Positions 36,367 to 49,122 of a stretch of 64,000 nt of DNA are shown here, piece after piece. The stretch comes from Brachionus plicatilis (lineage: Eukaryota > Rotifera > Eurotatoria > Ploima > Brachionidae), in the NCBI GenBank assembly GCA_010279815.1, contig QEOQ01000658.1, positions 1,170,991 through 1,234,990 on the forward strand, given 5' to 3'. Each line of letters opens with the position of its first letter. Positions within the stretch are counted from its first letter, which is position 1. The position numbers were made by a program, and so were the translations under genes. Below the pieces are notes generated by a model, which searched no databases, was not told the origin of the DNA, and saw only the letters and a list, made by a program, of their open reading frames with translations.

Positions 36367-37937
36367 TTAATCGAAATCCGATTCACCCTTCTCATTTTTT
36401 TGATTGTCTGCATTGGAGTCTGCTTTAGAAGTTTGTTTAGAATTTTTCAGTACTTTATCATTCGTTTTTTCGTAGGTATTGCGTTCAAATTTTACAATGT
36501 CTTCGTAGGTCATGTCATACCATTCATCAATCCAGCAAAACGCTTGTCTATGAGCTAATAATAAAATGTCTCTAATAGCCTTTAAAAAAAAAACAGTAGG
36601 AAAAATTTAAATATTTTTTCTTCAACTTACCCTTTGTGCCCATGACTCAACTTTCGTTTGAAATCCCCACACTTCAAATTTTGTTTTGACTATTTTATAT
36701 GAGCACATGATTGGAATATTTTTCTGTTTGCATTCTTTGATCCAGCCCTCTTTCAATGGTCCTCGAGTTGGATTTGTTTTTTTAATAATAACTTTACTTG
36801 GATCTTTATTTAAAATAAATTTTATTTAAAATAAATGAAAATTAAAAATTGCCATAACACCTTCATTTTCTTTGTATTTATGTTCCGAAACTTGATCTGT
36901 AGAGATGTCAATATGGTCTATTGTTCTCATGTTTAATTCTTCTGACGGTAGATTATGTGACTGAAATTTAAATTTTCAGAAATTTTTTTTTAATTGGAAG
37001 ATAGGATTAAGCATCTCATTGTTTCTTAGCATAAAAACTTTACATTTATTTTAAAAAGTTTACATAAACATAAAGATTTTAATTTTTTCAAGCAAAAGTC
37101 ATGAAATCGGATGAAAATTGATGTTTAAAGAAAAAGACTTTTAAATTTCAATCATTTAGTTGATTTTAATTAATTGTGTGACTTTCAAGTCAGAAATTTT
37201 AATTGATTATTTGAGTGAAAACGAAACCGAAAAAGCTTTAAATCAATATCAATAACATAAAATTTAAAAAAAAAGTTAAAATTTTTTTTCTTAATTAACA
37301 AATTGAGTCAACTCACATTTTCCGTATGTCCATCATTGTCTTCGTACTTTGTCTCAACGGTGATATGAAATTTAGGCAAAAAGCTGCACTATTTGAAAAA
37401 AAATCAAGATTTTTTTTTTATCAAAAGAAGCCTTTAAAATTTTCTTTCAAAGGTTTTCTTTTAATTGATCGCTGGAAAACTTACACTATACTCTATAAAA
37501 AAATAAATCAATTTTTATCCCAGTTAATTGCCAACCAACCTGTAACAGTATATGGGTAGTAATTCCACGATTTTTCTTCTATGTAAAAAATATTTGGCAA
37601 AATTGACTGCATCCAGACCGGAAGTTTACTTTGAAAATTAATCAATGTAAATAAGTTGTGGATAATGGGAAATTTTGCACCATTTACTTGTACAAATATA
37701 TCCTTTTTTCGGTAAAGTGTCCCTTGCCATGGACTGGGTCCTCACATTGCTCGTACTTGGCCACTTCAACGCCTTCGCCATTTTCACTCTCTTGATGGCA
37801 ATGTCTAGCAATCATGTACAATTGGGCCCTTTTGTACTTGAATTCATAATTAAATTTGCATACACAAAATTAAATTTTATTTTGTTTACTTCTTCGACTG
37901 TAAAAGGTAAACATATCCGATACTCGACTAAATGCAT
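36367..37937 (-). CDS. PITPN: class I phosphatidylinositol transfer protein
   Basis: Cytosolic lipid transfer protein moving PI and PC between membranes; 283 aa, family about 270. Exons in transcript order: 37937-37890, 37836-37688, 37628-37540, 37492-37485 (8-nt microexon), 37388-37317, 36960-36861, 36803-36631, 36579-36367. They total 284 codons. Landmarks: EYRICLPFTVEE at the start, AQLYMIARH, ENGEGVEV, KSWNYYPYTVTEY, HIDIS, TRGPLKEGW, CSYKIV, VWGFQTKVESW and FCWIDEWYDMTYEDI. The C-terminal tail is Lys/Asn/Asp-rich and longer than usual. The order and spacing match PITP alpha/beta rather than the RdgB class, because nothing follows the domain. Confidence 0.93.
37485..37492 (-). other. 8-nt microexon in the PITP gene
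   Basis: On the minus strand TTTTTTATAG is followed by AGTATAGT and then GTAAGT. Using it, the frame reads VTEYSCSFLPKF, which fits the NEYM region of PITPs. Joining the neighbouring exons without it (G to TGCAGC...) runs into TAA after four codons. The exon is therefore required by the frame. Confidence 0.75.
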
Positions 37938-40900
37938 GCTTTGGTCTTGATTTAACAACTAAATAAAGAGAGAAAAAAAAATTCAGTTGTTTATTAGATG
38001 GTTCTTGTTGAAAAGAAAATGAAATTAAAATATAAAATTGCAGTGAAATCAAATGAAAATTATTGATTTTTTTTCAAATTTTTTTTCTTTGCTCCTAAAC
38101 TAAATATATCTTTGTCTTTCCCTATTTGTGTCTCTTCTATTCTTAAGAGGATTTTGTTTCTTCATTTTAATTTTATTTTCCTGACATTAATCTTTTTTTA
38201 GTTTAGTTCAACAAAGACTATCTAAACTACCATTCGTGGAAGTCAAGATTTTTGTAGCTAAATACGAAAGAGGCTTTTTGATTTTGCTTTCAAGAACCTA
38301 TTTTGCAATTTTAAATAATTCAATATCAGCTCTCGAGTGGAAAAACCAGGTACGGATTATAAAGTCTGTTTTAAAATGCCTTTTTCTGTAATTACAGCAC
38401 AAATGAATTTAATTTAATTTTCGTGAGATCTTCCTGCCATAACTAATTGAATTTTGTGAGCAAGGCGGAAAATACTGCTGCATTCATACACTTTTAAATT
38501 AACTCTACAAAAGAATCATCCACGAACATCTAGTTTCGCCATATCTTTCTAGAATAAAAAATGTCTCAAAGGCATAGTTTTTTCAATATTATCTAAAAAG
38601 GTATTTGCCCAGCTATCAATAATATTCTCCAGGAAATTTGTTTAAAGGAAATTAAATATACTCTTTTTGAAATAAATTATAAAACTCTATGCAAATAAAT
38701 CGATGTTTAAATAATTCAACAACCAAATCAATTAATTTTTTAGTTAAATTTATTTTCAAAGATAGCTTATAAATGCTCGAGGAACTTGTTTTTATTTTAA
38801 TCTTTTATTCTTGAATTTAAAAATGGCATTTTTGTGAATTCTAATTTTTGATTTCGTTTACAGCTCGCGTAATCTAGTTGCTTTTTGCCTCGAGTAATGA
38901 ACACTAAAAATTATCAATTAACAGTCATACGCGTTAAAAATGAGAACTTATTAGTTTTTTAGTTATATTAAAATATTAAATTTCGCTAAAAAAAATTTGA
39001 AATTCTATTTCCGCCTTAAATAAACTCTAAATTAAAAAAACCAAAATTTAAACAAATCTCTCTGAGGAAAAAATTGGAGAAATAAAAATTTTGAAAAACG
39101 CTTCCAAATCTTAAAAACCAAATGATATTCTTTGATAAATTAGAATAATTTTTTTAAAAAAAAACCTCTAATATTGACAAAAAATAAATAGCTTAAAAAC
39201 AATGAAAGAAATTTAAGATATTAGACTTTTCAAAATTATGGTTTAAAATAATAAAAAGGTAATTTTCAAATATTTTATAAAGGTAAGATACAAGAAACCG
39301 AAAAAAGAACAATAAAGAATGATAATAAAAATGATTAATCGAAGACAAGCTTATTTGTTCAATCTAGATTTTTTTATACTAATTTGAATGTAATTTACCA
39401 AAAATCATTTTAAATTGGAAATCTATTTTCGAAAAATTTATCTAGAAACAAGTCTTTTAAAAATCTATAATTTAAAAAAAAATTCATAACACAAAGACTA
39501 ATCAATCACCATTGCCATAGAACATTACTACATGATCTATCATTTTTCATTCTATAAAAACTCTTTTGATACTTTTTGTTATTTTCTATTCAGTTTTAAT
39601 TAAAAAGTTTTCATCCACAATTTAAAAACTGATTGCTGAAAATGATAAAATTAATTTTTTTTATTCTCTTTGAATCTAAACAAGGAAGAAAACTGTTGCC
39701 GTCAACAAGAGTGAATTGCGTATGAAAACATACTGATTTATAAAATCATTTGAACAAACAATCATCACTTTAAAAAATCTAATCTAAAAATTATTTATTA
39801 ATACACTTCTGTCAATTTTAATTTGAAAATTGTCAAATATTATGTCGGAGAAGAGTAAATTAAAATGATTGAATAAAGCTTTTAATATTAAATTCTTATC
39901 AATAATGCGTGATTGGCTTTTAAACAACGACAAGGATTATAGCCATATACCAAATTATTGAGATTAAATAAAATACTTAAAATTATGAAAAAAATGTATT
40001 AATTAATAAATTAATTTACAAATAATTTAGTCTACAGATGGCTTTTTAAATGACTTTAAATTGAATAATAAAGCTCCAAGCTCTCATTTTCTAATTATGG
40101 AAAACAATTTTAAACTATAAAATACAAAAATATAAAATCATAATCACTATTTAGATAACATTTTCGAATATTAAAAAAATATTATTTTATACAAAATTAA
40201 TAACTGTTTTTATTTACTCTAATTTTGAACAATAACTTTGAATAAGAATAAAAATAAATGATTATTTCAATTAATTTGGAAACACAACTGTGTTGATTGT
40301 AAAATAATTCCCTAAAAGTTTATAGACCTTTTATCGAGCTCATAAATAGTCTGGTCAATATCTTGGGCTAAACAAATTTCTTACTATATCAGTTTTTTGT
40401 TTATTTTATTAATTAATTTATTATAATTTTAGCTCAAGAATCTACATTGGCTATTTTGCTTCAATTTTATTCACTACTTACTGTCTGCTTAAGCAGAATT
40501 TGTTGAAAATCTTCCCAAAATGAACTTTGAATAAATCTGAAATTCTGTATAATTAATTCAGATCTGATCAATTTTCTTTAAATTAAGAACAATATAGAAA
40601 CTTCATCGATTTTTTTAATTAAATACTACAGGAAGACTTTAATAGCTAAAATTATTAAAAACTAGCTTTATTTTTCATTTTAAATTGATAATCAAATTGG
40701 ATTACTGATGAATATTTATGTAAAATTTAAAATTTAAATCAAGAGAACTCTTCTAACAAACAATGGATGGTAAAAAATATCAAATGAATTTGAAATATGC
40801 ATTTTAAATTTATTAGAAAAATTTTTGAAACGATTAATTAAATAAAAATGCATGGTTTATTTCAAGGATAATTGAAGCCAAATCGTCGATTAAGGGAGCA

Positions 40901-42939
40901 TTTAGCTTAAAATTTTGAAAACAAGTGTTCAAGTTTGTTTGTAGAAAATTATTAGAAATATTTCTTGAATAAATAAAACTGATAATAATTGCAATATTAT
41001 ATCAAATTAACATTAAATTTAATCAAGTATTTATGCTTAATAACTCTTTTATTTGAGTTTAAACTATGGAAGGAATAATTTGATTCAAGCAGAATTTTCT
41101 TGAAAATTTACAGAAAAAATTAAAAATAAAAATTACGAAAAGGAAAAAAGAATCAGATTAGTACAGATGATATAGGTTTACAGTTGATATAACTCACTGT
41201 TATTGATTTCTTGGGAAGATTAATTATTCTTTCTAGTTTTCACAGATCAGGACAAAAATTCGATTTTTAAAAATATTCAAAAAATTTAATTATGATAATA
41301 GAATTTATAAATTCAAAAACAAAAATTTAATTTTTTTTAAATAAAAGATGCTAATCTCTAGAATATAAAATTCTAAACTTCTGAGATCGTAGTTGTTATC
41401 TCAATTTAAAATTAATTCGTAAAAATTTTTATGAGACTTATTATAAAAAAATTCGCTTTTTTAAAAATATTTTAATTCAAAAATTGAATTTTCAATATGT
41501 TTATCTCTAATTTTTTTTAACTTTTTTTCTTTGAGAATGACTAATTTCAAAACAATTTGTAACAATTTTTGTTACTATATTTTTCAATATATGTTTAATC
41601 TCTCTAAACAACAGAGCATCAGCTGAGAAATCTTTATTTGAAGAATTAAGAAAATTCATTTTTACTTTAAATATTCATTTCTTAATTCCAAGTATGATTT
41701 TAATTTTTTTCAATTCCAGAATATTTAATAAGTAAATGACATGACAATTTTAAATAATTGTTTCAAAAAAATTCTTGATCGAGAGATATACAATAATTTT
41801 ATACCTTGGTGATTGTAGCAAGAAAAGAAATTTTCATTTAAAGATTTTGTTTAGTTTTTTTTGTTGTTAATTTCAAGTCATGAAATTTAATTTAAAATTT
41901 TTTAAAAGCTTTGAAAAAAATTATTAGACCAATAAAATTAGTTAATAATAATATTTTTTTTGTTGGATATGTTTTTGATTAAATGATCAAGAAACAGACT
42001 CTAAAATTTTGAAACATAACAAGGAAAAGAATGAAAATCATTATTTCATTAAAACTTTTTTTAGACCGAACTTTGTCATTGATTTCCTTTCAAAGATAAA
42101 GTAAAATTTTGGAAAAATCATATTTTTAAGATAAAAAATTTGAAAAAAATTCTAAATATCTTTTTATATTATTATCCTGAAAATTAAAATATAATGATAA
42201 AAATACACAATTGCATCTTATAAATATGAAATCACTAATGTTTCAAAAATAAAATTTTCTTCTTTAAAAAAAAATAGTAAAAAAAATTTAAGATTTTTGT
42301 CTTATACTAGAATTAAAACTTTTTATGAGATTGAGTCTTAAAAAAATTAATTTTTAAGTGTTTTGAACTTCTAATCTATGGCCTTTTTTAGACAAAAATT
42401 ACAAAAAAAATATAAATAAAATCTGCCTTCTTATGATTTAAAGTTATTAAAATTTTTAAATCATAAATAAACAAAAGATCATGTCAAATTTATAAAATTT
42501 GAAAAATATATTTTAATACTTATAGTCAATTGATACTGTAAAATTATAAAATTTTGAAGGAGAATATCAGAAAAGTATTGAAAACTATGAGAATAGCAAA
42601 TTGTTGAGTGTTGTGAGAAAAAAATAAAAATAATTTTATTATTTTGTACCGAATGTTACAGTTCTAAATTTTTACTGAATTTAAATGAAATTTATTTAGT
42701 CAAAAAAAAAAGCTTTTTATTTCAAAAATATTATAATTTGTATCAAAATGGTGTATGGAATTTTAAGTGTTTACTGCTTTACCTAGACTTCTTTTATATT
42801 AAATTTTTAGCAATTTAATTTTGCTCAAACCTAATAAGCAACAAAAATAATTTTGGAAAAATATTTATAATATTTCAGCATAATTATTTGTTTTCAAAAG
42901 AAAATTTTAAAATCAATTTTTCAATAAAATACAAATTGA
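37938..42939. other. gene-poor 5-kb spacer
   Basis: Divergent spacer between the PITP and CNNM starts. It is AT-rich, with no exon supported by family similarity on either strand. Around 38380-38660 the composition is slightly more balanced and a minus-strand reading has some protein-like runs (KTMPLRHF) broken by stops, possibly a transposon relic. Long-range regulatory DNA cannot be seen by eye here. Confidence 0.5.
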
Positions 42940-45900
42940 ATGCTATTTAAAGCGGTCATAGTAGAAATTACCATTTTTACACTTCTTAATGTAGTATATG
43001 GTACGAAATCGTCAAATGTGAACGAAATTTCTTTTCCGAAACTCTTATACTCAACGCCAAAAAGTGGCGATAATTCCCATACCTTAAATGAATTGGACCC
43101 GTTGACAAATGAATTAAAAAAAGGATGGATTTTCAAGGCAGATAAAGAGATACAAATTTTATTCTATATTTTGGTTGATAGTAAAATAACCAATTTTAAT
43201 CTAGTTGGTGATTCATATGTGTTCTTTACCAACAATCCAAGCTCGTGCAGCGATTCAGCCTCGCATGAATTATTCAAAATTAAGTTTTTAGAAGATCGTT
43301 CCAAAATTCATGACTTGAGCAATGAAAATATTCGCCGGAGAAAAGCTCGCCAGCCTGGTAAAAATGAGCTTTTTAGTGAAATCGAGACTACTTTGCTCGT
43401 TGGTCAAGCAGATATTATACTTAGCCATAGTTCAGATAAATACTACACATGTGTAAGCTATGCGAAAAATTACACGGCAAATGAAAAAGCCCAAATTGAA
43501 TTTTCCCATCAAGGCATTGACAACATTTACGGACAGATCATAACAACAAAAGATTTACTGCCCATTTATTTGGTGGTCATATTTTACCTAATTCTTTTAT
43601 TTTTCTCGGCTTTGTTTAGTGGTCTAAACCTTGGACTAATGTCACTGGATTTGACTGAGTTGAATATTCTTAAAAAAATTGGAACCAGTAAAGAAAAAAG
43701 GTATGCTGCTAAAATATTTCCACTGCGCAAACGCGGAAATTTGTTGCTATGCACAATTTTGATCGGCAATGTGCTGGTCAACTCAACATCAACTCTAATT
43801 CTTGGTAATTATTTGGAGGGTTTATTTGCTGCCTTTGGATCAACAATGTTAATTGTTATTTTCGGAGAAATAATACCCCAAGCCATTTGTTCGAGGCATG
43901 GTCTGGCTGTTGGAACATACACCAGATTTATAACACACACTATGGTTTATTTAACATTTATTGTTTCATATCCTCTCAGCAAAATATTGGACTTTTTTCT
44001 GGGCAAAGAAATTGCGTCTACTTACAATAGAGACTTGGTTCGTGAATTGATGAGACAAGCAAAAGATGGAAAGGGAATTGAAGAAACAGAGTTCAAAATT
44101 TTGAGCGGTGCATTGGATTTTAAGGATAAAGTTGTAAAAGATATCATGGTACCACTGAATGATGTGTTCTCTCTTGATATTAATTCAATTCTTGATTTTG
44201 AAACATTTAAACTAATTCTTCATCAAGGCTATTCCAGAATTCCAGTTTATGAGGGTTCTAAGTAAGTAGACGAGTGCTTTTTTTAAACAAAAAAAAATTA
44301 ATGATTCCCAAAAGTTTTGTTGCTAAATTATAGTTTGATTTTAGACACTAATTTTTTTAAATTAAAATGCAATGAGACATAAAAGAATCTTTTTATAATC
44401 AATTCAACAAAATTTCTTATTAAAAATCATTTATAAATTTAATTTTTATAGCAAAATTTAAGGTAATCTTTATAAATTCTGTTTACAAATTAAGATGTGT
44501 GTTAACTGATCATTTTGTAAATTTTTAAAGAAAAATTAGAATAGATAATCAGTATCATGGCACATAAAACATTTTATTTATATTCTTTTTTATTTGTTTT
44601 CCAAAAATTTTAGTTAAAAGCCATAAATATAGTAATTATTTTAAAATTCTAATAAAAATAACAGGCATAAAAAAAAGTTTAAAAAATTCATTAAATTAAT
44701 TAACAAATTGAACTGATAAGTAATTTATCTTTCGTGCTCAAAAAAATAAGTTAAATGATATATTTTTTTGTAAATATCTGACAAATAAAAAAATAAGTAA
44801 GTTAGTTGGAAACATGTGTGAGACACTTTCAATAGAAAGTTTTTTAGAAAATCAGACCGGTCAAGCTTAAATGAAAATAAATGTTAACATGTTGTATGAA
44901 TGAATCAATAGATTTTTTTAAGTATTTTTGGTTTCTTTTTTTGTATTTTTACTAAATTTATGCAAAATATAATAGATATTTGCTACCAAAAATTATTTGA
45001 TAATTTTTTAAAAAAACTTTATTTTCAAAAATATTCAGAATAAAGCACAAAATAATTGATTTTTTACTATGCGTTTCGATCAAATGAACTTCTTCAAGCC
45101 AAGCTTGGATTTTTTAATTTAAGTTATCAAAATCGTCATTAGAAATTAAATAAAAATGGGCAACAAATGCAAATCGCTTAAGATGAAAGTTTAGTAAAAT
45201 GTTAACCAAAAAACATTATTTCAGCTACAGATAAACAGGACCTTGGCTTAAGTTAATTTAAAAAAGTTCTCATTAAAAACATTTAATTTTTTTTCTAAGA
45301 TTTAAATGATAAATCGGATTATTTCTGGACATTGAAAACATTTGTATAAATTATATTTATATTTCAAAATATTTATATTTTATGTAAAATTTTTAGATTT
45401 CTATTAGAACTAAATAACACCAAAAAAAGTTGAAATAAAATTTTAAAACTTTTTATTCTAAAATGGGAATACCGGAACCAATTTGTAACTTGAAAAAGAA
45501 CTAATATCTACTAATTTTTTTTTATAAAGAGAGTATTTGGTTGGAATGATCCTTATTCAGGATTTGTTATTAAACGACCCAGCTGATAAAGTACCACTAA
45601 GAGCTGTAATTGAGTATTACAAGCATCGAATTTTAAAATGCAAACTGGAAGACAAATTGACTTCAATGTTTGATAAATTTAGAAAAGGTGATTCTCATAT
45701 GGCTTTTGTGTATAGCAACGATGCTAATTTTGAAAGCCAGGACAATGTTGTATTGGAAGCAGTGGGAATTTGTACATTCGAAAATATTATTGAGGAATTG
45801 GTTCAGAGCGATATCAAAGATGAAGCTGATACTAAGAGAGAGCGAAGGAAAAAAAGTAAAGTTATCATTTTTGTTTAAGTAATTAATTTGCTTCAAATTT

Positions 45901-46581
45901 CAGAAACTCGCGAATTATTGAAAGGAAAACTTGCTAATTGCACTGTTTCTAATGAAAATCTGAATATTTTCATTGAAGAAGATCATTCTAATCGACCATT
46001 AATATCACCCCAAGTCAGAAAAGCATTATTCCATTTTCTGTCTTCGAGTATTTAAATCAAAAAAAAATGTTTCCATTTAAATAAATATACTTTTAATTTT
46101 AGGTGTAAGACCATTTACTAAACAATTCATTAGCCCAAAATTGCTTGAGGCACTTTTAGCAAAGCCAGATTTCACTATTGAAAAGCGTAACTTGTCTGGC
46201 AATGATGAATATTTGTATCAATTTGGCGTGGAAAGTGATTATTTTATCACTATATTGGATGGTAATGCGACTTTGCAGTTGGGCAGCGAAGGATATCAAA
46301 TAAGTGCAGGTCTTTTCTCTTACTATGGAGTAGACGCGTTGATTAATGATGATGAAAAAGATCCTCTGGAATGTATCGGAAATGACTGCAATCGTAAACC
46401 GTATAAACCGGAATTTTCATTAAAAGTTGACAATCATTGTGTTTGTTGGAAAATATCACGCAAAGATTGGAAGGATGCGGTTAAAAAGACAATTATGGAA
46501 CAAATGGTCCAGTCTAAACAAATTGATGCAAAAGACACTAAAATAGTTGAGATTATTGAGTCAACTAACGAAAATGTTTGA
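42940..46581 (+). CDS. CNNM: CNNM-type (ancient conserved domain) metal transporter
   Basis: Membrane protein of the CNNM/CorC family, linked to Mg2+ efflux; 756 aa. Exons: 42940-44261, 45530-45855, 45904-46047, 46103-46581, totalling 757 codons. The N-terminus is a signal peptide (about residues 1-20). The extracellular part runs to about 205. The DUF21 transmembrane domain covers about 208-355, with FSGLNLGLMSLDL, LLLCTILIGNVLVN and the FGEIIPQAICSRHG motif. The CBS pair spans the long first intron (DIMVPLNDVF, YSRIPVYEGSK, then VGMILIQDLL, SHMAFVY, AVGICTFENIIEEL). The last exon holds the cyclic-nucleotide-binding-like domain (FTKQFISPKLLEALL, YLYQFGVESDYFITILDG). No second copy is nearby. 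Confidence 0.95.
44262..45529 (+). other. CNNM intron 1
   Basis: This 1.27-kb intron falls inside the CBS pair and is far longer than the other two CNNM introns (48 and 55 bp). AT-rich, with no element recognised. Confidence 0.8.
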
Positions 46582-49122
46582 GTTTATATTAATTAATTAG
46601 ATTTTAGTTACATTAGTTCATTAAAAATTAATCAAAATCAATTTATTAATTTTTTTTGGAATTTTTTTATTCAATTAAAGTTTTTCATTTCATGTTAAAT
46701 TATTTTTAGAAATCAATGGACAAATCAATAAATGAAAATAAATGAAAGATATTTACAAAAAAAAAGCTTATTGTAAATATCTTGTATTTGTAAATATTAA
46801 TTAAAATAGAATGATTAGCTAAAATATAATGAAACTTCCAACCCATTCGATTTTTTCACATTATCAAAATTTCTTAATTAATCTTATAAAGAAATTTTAC
46901 TGAAAAATGACTATAAATTTAAAGTTTTAAAAGCTAAACTATTTTCATATAATTTAAAACATTTAAATTTAAATAAATTCACTTACAAATTGAATGAAAT
47001 TTAAATCTCATAAGAAATTTTAAAAAAATTAAATGATTAACTCAATGTAATTAAATTTCCGTATTTAAAAAAATTATTTCTTAAGGGATATATTTCAATG
47101 TTTGCCAATTCTGGTAAAACGAATTGAAAATTAGAAAAAATATATCTTTTTGTTAAGTTTATTAGTTATATTTTTAATATTTCTAAAATATCCACACTAG
47201 CCTTTTTAAAAGCATGAACATACTGAAATCGAATCCTAAGAAAAAAAAAATCTAGAAACTAAATACCGAATTTTAGGATGAAAATTTTCTAAATTTGAAA
47301 CTTTATTAACTTCAGGCACCAGACATTTAAAAAAAATTATTCCATTTTCTATAACAAATAGATAAACTAGATAGAAAGAAGGGATTAAAAATTTTTAAAA
47401 ATTGCTTTATAAAATTAAAATAATGTTAATTTTTATACTTCATAGAATGATTTTTGAAGAGTTATTTTAGTATTTACGATAATAAAAACTCGAAAACTTA
47501 ACCTTTAGGTTCAGCTTTAATAGAATTGAATTCAATATTTTATTTGTTGCTTAAAAATTAAATTTCATAAAATAATCATTTTAATATCTATCTTATATCT
47601 ATTAAATTAAAAGAAATCTTTTATAATATTGTATTGCTCCTTAACTTCAAATCAATTTTCCATTTTTTCGGCTTTAATTTTTTAATTCAAAATAAAATTA
47701 AACCATGAATTTAAATTTATAATTTATAATTGAAATAAAATTTAATGTCACATTAGAAAGCATGGAATTTTAAAATAACGAATGGCTAAATTAGTTCTTT
47801 AAAACACAGCATTATGTTTGAAAGGTAAAAAAAGTTTTTACGATTTCTATTTCCTATAAAAATTAAACTAATTACTAAAAGTAAAATACTAAAAATCATA
47901 GTTTTGTATTTTAAAAAGTAAGAACATTTGAAAAAATGTATCGATACGTAAATTTAACAATTTAAATTCAATATATGCATGATAAATTAAAAGAAAGCAT
48001 TCAACATTTGATGGTATTATTATCTTATTTTTTTTAAATCGTAAAATTATTTCAATGCACATTTTAGAACAAAATTGTCAATGAGGCAAATTCAACGAAA
48101 ATTTTATTTAATATTATATATTTTCGCTATTATTATAATAATTTCTTTATTTTTTTTCTATAATTTCGTAGTAGGATTTTTTACTTTTAAATAATAATTT
48201 ATTAACGTATCAACATTTTCATGAATTTTCTTGATGTTTTAAAGCATTTCTGTCTAACAAACATTTTCATCAAAATCGTACTCTAATTTGTTATTTGTCT
48301 TATTATCGGATATTTAAATGCGAAAAAAAAAAGTTTAAATTTCGAGTTTAAATGAAAAAATTTACTCTCTTTGAATAATTTATTAAGTTTAACTATCATT
48401 TGAGAAGTTAAGTTCTGAATCAAGACAAAATTCGGTTCTATGACCAAACTTTTTTTAGATTAAATTACTAATAAATTTGGCTCTTTTTTATAGTTTAGGT
48501 AAAATTTACGAAATATTACCTTGGAAGAAAATTTTTTTTCAACACCATTCAGCAACATAAAATTCATGAAAAAATTAAAAGACAAGAATGTGCACCGAAT
48601 TAAATGAAATTCAATTTAGAGACTTTTAAAAATTGATTGTAAAATTTAATTGAAAACGAAGACGAAAAATAGCATTCCTTTTGTTTTTAAATGCATGTGC
48701 GTGAGTGTGCAGTGAGCCTAATAAAAACTCACGGCTCTTTATCTTCATACGAAAAATATTTCTCCAAAAATTACTTGACTTAAAATATTTATTTAACTCG
48801 TATCGTAACACGCTTAGCAAAATTTGAAATTTGAAATTTTTTATAATTTTAAATTCGCTCTGTATATTTAATTATTTAATTGGATATAGTGTTCGCTGCG
48901 CTTCTTCTTCTTATTTGTATTAGCCGCAATATATTAAGAGTGTCGATTTAAGATACGAAATTTTAAAACTTTATTTTAAACAATAAACCAAAAATTTAAA
49001 TTTAGAAATTAAAAAAAAAATTTTCTTCTTCATGAATAGAAATAAAAACTACGTAAAAATAATTCTTTTTGTTGTTTTGTATCTAAGCTATTCCAATTGC
49101 CCCAAAAATTTTTTACCATTAA
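46582..49122. other. CNNM / KDM2 spacer
   Basis: 2.5 kb between CNNM and KDM2, AT-rich. Several AATAAA strings lie just after the CNNM stop. The interval 48690-48920 is less AT-rich (GTGCGTGAGTGTGCAGTGAG; GTTCGCTGCGCTTC) and lies 200-430 bp upstream of the KDM2 start, so it may belong to the promoter. Confidence 0.5.

Noticed and set aside
36355..36558. 67-codon + strand frame rich in hydrophobic residues
   Set aside because: It is the antisense shadow of the last PITP exon.
38380..38660. Possible LINE or other transposon relic on the minus strand
   Set aside because: Short protein-like runs only, with no diagnostic motif; not enough to call a feature.
48626..48820. 64-codon minus-strand frame
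   Set aside because: No motif and low complexity; it overlaps the probable KDM2 upstream region.
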